Of a stretch of 9,166 bases of DNA, positions 7,364 to 9,166 are shown piece after piece. The notes beneath the pieces were generated by a model, which did not search any database, was not told where the DNA came from, and saw only the letters and a program-made list of their open reading frames with translations. Origin of the DNA: Oscillospiraceae bacterium (GTDB lineage: Bacteria > Bacillota > Clostridia > Oscillospirales > Ruminococcaceae); contig JAHHUB010000060.1 of assembly GCA_020024175.1 (NCBI GenBank), positions 1 to 9,166 on the forward strand, in the 5' to 3' direction. Within the stretch, counting starts at the first letter, position 1. Each line of letters opens with the position of its first letter. The translations under genes and the position numbers were made by a program.

Positions 7364-7424
7364 TAAAAATATATGCACTTATCAGCCTTTGACTAAATTT
7401 TAGGCACAGCGGGTTTTTTGAATA

Positions 7425-7456
7425 TTGTTGACTCCTTTTAAATTTGTTAGAATAAA
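7425..7456 (+). promoter_or_regulatory. Promoter of the radical SAM gene
   Basis: Two overlapping readings are possible. One is TTGTTG (7425-7430), 17 nt, TAGAAT (7448-7453). The other is TTGACT (7428-7433), 17 nt, AATAAA (7451-7456). Either puts the transcript start near 7460, giving a leader of about 28 nt with AAGGAG at 7471-7476. The radical SAM gene therefore probably has its own promoter, in addition to possible read-through from the regulator gene. Confidence 0.5.
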
Positions 7457-7478
7457 GATACAAATTAACGAAGGAGTT
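7430..7478 (+). promoter_or_regulatory. Dyad ACTCCTT/AAGGAGT over promoter and ribosome binding site
   Basis: ACTCCTT (7431-7437) is the exact reverse complement of AAGGAGT (7471-7477), which is the Shine-Dalgarno of the radical SAM gene. Weaker symmetry (AAATTT near 7440-7445 against AAATT from 7462) continues inward. In an RNA reading through from the regulator gene, the left arm would pair with and mask the ribosome binding site. In an RNA started at about 7460 the left arm is absent and the site stays open. It could also simply be a DNA operator, or chance. Confidence 0.4.
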
Positions 7479-7487
7479 GTTTAGATT

Positions 7488-8840
7488 ATGCAAAAAAACA
7501 TAGCAAAACTCGGTATTAATACAGCACTTGGTTATATCGAAAAAAATCCTGAAAAAAATATGCCTAAACTTATAGATTGGGTGGATAAAATTGCCGGAAC
7601 AGGTGAAAACAGCTATCCTAGTCAAAGAACCGCTTTCAGAAATATTATTAATAATCCTGATTCCAACTGGTATAAACTTATTATGAGAGTTTTTAACGAT
7701 ACTGATTCCGATGTTTTAAAAGCTTTCTTTACTAACTTTATGCTTAATGCAAATATAATCGGTTGGCCTATTCAGCAGGAATGCCGCAAAAAATATGGAT
7801 GTAATATTCCATGGGCAATCCTTCTTGACCCCACCAGTGCCTGCAATCTGCACTGCAAAGGCTGTTGGGCTGCTGAATATGGCAACAAACTCAATTTAAG
7901 CTTTGATGAAATTGATTCCATCATTGAACAAGGCAAAGAACTTGGTGTATATATGTACATATACACAGGCGGAGAACCTTTGGTACGCAAAAACGATTTA
8001 ATTAAGCTTTGTGAAAAACATGATGACTGTATATTCCTCTCATTTACCAATGCCACACTTATTGATGAGGCTTTTGCCAAAGAAATGCTGAGAGTTAAAA
8101 ACTTTATTCCGGCAATCAGCATCGAAGGCGACAGAGAAAGCACAGACTCCCGCCGTGGTGAAGGCACTTATGATAAAGTTGTAAAAGCTATGAAGATTTT
8201 AAAGGACAACAAACTTCCTTTTGGAGCTTCCTGCTGTTACACTTCTGTAAACTGCAAGAGCATTGCCAGCGAAGAATTTTTCGACCAGCTTATTGAATGG
8301 GGTGCTGACTTTGTTTGGTATTTCCACTATATGCCTGTAGGAAATGACGCTGTTTTGGAACTTATGCCAAGTCCTGAACAAAGAGAATTTATGTTCCGCC
8401 AAATCAGAAAATTCAGAGAAACAAAAAGCATTTTCAGTATGGATTTCCAAAATGATGCAGAATATGTTGAAGGCTGTATTGCAGGCGGCAGAAGATATCT
8501 TCACATTAATTCCAACGGTGATGTTGACCCATGTGTATTTATCCACTACTCAGACAGTAATATCAGAGAAAAATCTCTCCTTGACTGTCTCCGTTCACCA
8601 CTTTTTATGGCTTATCATGACGGACAGCCATTTAATGACAACCATCTCCGTCCATGCCCAATGCTGGAAAACCCCGAAAAACTTCCGGCTATGGTAGCTA
8701 AGACAAACGCTAAATCCACAGATATGTTAAGTCCGGAAACTGTTGAACATCTTTGTGCTAAATGCACCCAATATGCAGAATGTTGGAAACCTTCTGCTGA
8801 AAAACTTTGGGAAAATGACCACCCAAACTGTGAAAAATAG
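7488..8840 (+). CDS. Radical SAM enzyme with SPASM-like C-terminus, substrate unknown
   Basis: A 450-residue cytoplasmic protein. Residues 1-105 form a helical N-terminal extension. The radical SAM core follows, with Cys119, Cys123 and Cys126 (CNLHCKGCW) for the SAM-binding 4Fe-4S cluster and GGEP at 161-164 for SAM. The C-terminal part has the SPASM-type spacing: Cys330-X13-Gly344-X4-Cys349, then Cys390, then Cys423-X2-Cys426-X5-Cys432, with a further Cys448. This pattern suits one or two auxiliary 4Fe-4S clusters. SPASM enzymes modify peptides, enzymes or small molecules, and nothing here fixes the substrate. The start at ATG 7488 has AAGGAG 11 nt upstream, a slightly long spacing. No short precursor-peptide gene is visible beside it, so a peptide-maturase role lacks support. 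The upstream TetR gene on the same strand suggests conditional expression. A strong terminator follows at 8905. The gene is complete with no frameshift. Confidence 0.9.
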   Translation: MQKNIAKLGINTALGYIEKNPEKNMPKLIDWVDKIAGTGENSYPSQRTAFRNIINNPDSNWYKLIMRVFNDTDSDVLKAFFTNFMLNANIIGWPIQQECRKKYGCNIPWAILLDPTSACNLHCKGCWAAEYGNKLNLSFDEIDSIIEQGKELGVYMYIYTGGEPLVRKNDLIKLCEKHDDCIFLSFTNATLIDEAFAKEMLRVKNFIPAISIEGDRESTDSRRGEGTYDKVVKAMKILKDNKLPFGASCCYTSVNCKSIASEEFFDQLIEWGADFVWYFHYMPVGNDAVLELMPSPEQREFMFRQIRKFRETKSIFSMDFQNDAEYVEGCIAGGRRYLHINSNGDVDPCVFIHYSDSNIREKSLLDCLRSPLFMAYHDGQPFNDNHLRPCPMLENPEKLPAMVAKTNAKSTDMLSPETVEHLCAKCTQYAECWKPSAEKLWENDHPNCEK

Positions 8841-8904
8841 TCTGACAAACTGACTTAAATTTGCTTTTTCCTTATTTTTGATATATACTTACTCCTCATT
8901 TTTT

Positions 8905-8950
8905 TCGAGAAAGACCGTCGCATTTGCTGTTTTGCGACGGTCTTTTTCGA
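8905..8950 (+). terminator. Rho-independent terminator of the radical SAM gene
   Basis: Arms 8905-8921 and 8934-8950 pair over 17 positions with a single G-U (8909/8946). The core is AAAGACCGTCGC/GCGACGGTCTTT with a 12-nt loop, and the T run (8943-8947) forms the end of the core stem. It is much richer in GC than the surrounding DNA. Located 65 nt after the stop codon, it closes the plus-strand unit. Confidence 0.9.
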
Positions 8951-9166
8951 TTGTTTTATTATGTTCTGACTTTGAATTTTTTCTTTAATATCCTATAAAT
9001 CATTCTTTTTGTACAGTGAAATATTTATCTTTATCAATATATTACACAAAGTTTTTATTAAAAAATCCTTTACTATTGAAATGTTCTGAAATTAGTTGTA
9101 TTATAAATATAATATTATTTTTATTTACTGAAATTTTACATAAACAAGTTTGAAAAATATATTTTA
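8951..9166. other. AT-rich intergenic stretch without a gene
   Basis: Together with 8841-8904, this stretch holds no open reading frame with a ribosome binding site on either strand and no recognisable RNA gene. The only feature I can support besides the terminator is the promoter-like sequence at 9076-9104. Confidence 0.6.
9076..9104 (+). promoter_or_regulatory. Promoter-like sequence pointing out of the window
   Basis: TTGAAA (9076-9081), 17 nt, then TATTAT (9099-9104), with AAATATAAT directly after. Each hexamer has five of six consensus bases. It would drive a plus-strand gene starting beyond 9166. In DNA this AT-rich, chance matches are common. Confidence 0.4.

Noticed and set aside
7374..7397. 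Tiny frame (MHLSAFD) before the radical SAM gene, considered as a precursor peptide
   Set aside because: It has only seven codons and no ribosome binding site. No other short peptide gene is seen in 7364-7487 or 8841-9166, so a peptide-modifying cluster is unsupported.
37..7437. TTGACTCCTT present both at 37-46 and at 7428-7437
   Set aside because: The shared part is 10 nt and the contexts differ (centre of a terminator against a promoter), so no common function can be supported.
7772..8546. Minus-strand open frames of 131 and 115 codons inside the radical SAM gene
   Set aside because: Both are antisense to conserved motifs, including the CxxxCxxC region, and lack ribosome binding sites.
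8961..9089. Repeated ATGTTCTGA at 8961-8969 and 9081-9089, considered as direct repeats of a mobile element
   Set aside because: Only 9 nt match, with no inverted ends, transposase or target duplication. Chance is likely in AT-rich DNA.

Overview
The window is AT-rich, gene-dense and has strong AAGGAG-type ribosome binding sites. It looks like a chromosomal segment of a low-GC Bacillota organism, most likely an anaerobic member of the Clostridia. The support is a ~1,230-residue fused PurL of the clostridial type, an MtaB-type methylthiotransferase, a DhaS-like TetR regulator and a clostridial-style radical SAM/SPASM enzyme. Species cannot be assigned from the sequence alone. No tRNA, rRNA, CRISPR array, transposase or phage gene is visible.

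Left and middle part (1-6585), all on the minus strand. In transcription order: mtaB (tRNA ms2t6A37 methylthiotransferase), then purL (fused FGAM synthase of purine synthesis) after a 52-nt gap, then an acidic 134-residue protein of unknown function 11 nt behind purL. After 159 nt without a gene, which holds a strong hairpin and a second inverted repeat, come yccF (small membrane protein) and, 8 nt behind it, folA (dihydrofolate reductase). In the purL/unknown and yccF/folA pairs the upstream stop codon lies inside or next to the downstream Shine-Dalgarno, so translational coupling is likely. PurL and FolA link the region to one-carbon and purine metabolism: FolA supplies tetrahydrofolate, whose formyl form is used in purine synthesis. 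A near-perfect dyad followed by a T run at the left edge (21-84) looks like the terminator of a plus-strand gene entering from outside the window.

A ~200-nt divergent intergenic region (6586-6784) carries a good sigma-A-like promoter in each direction: leftward for mtaB and purL, rightward for a TetR-family regulator.

Right part (6785-8840), plus strand: the TetR/DhaS-like regulator, then a 124-nt gap with its own promoter and an ACTCCTT/AAGGAGT dyad, then a 450-residue radical SAM enzyme with a SPASM-like cysteine pattern and unknown substrate. A GC-rich terminator follows. The last ~220 nt are AT-rich and contain no gene, but include a promoter-like sequence pointing out of the window.

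Most of the window is ordinary housekeeping sequence. The part most likely to hold something undescribed is the TetR/radical SAM pair and the control region between the two genes.
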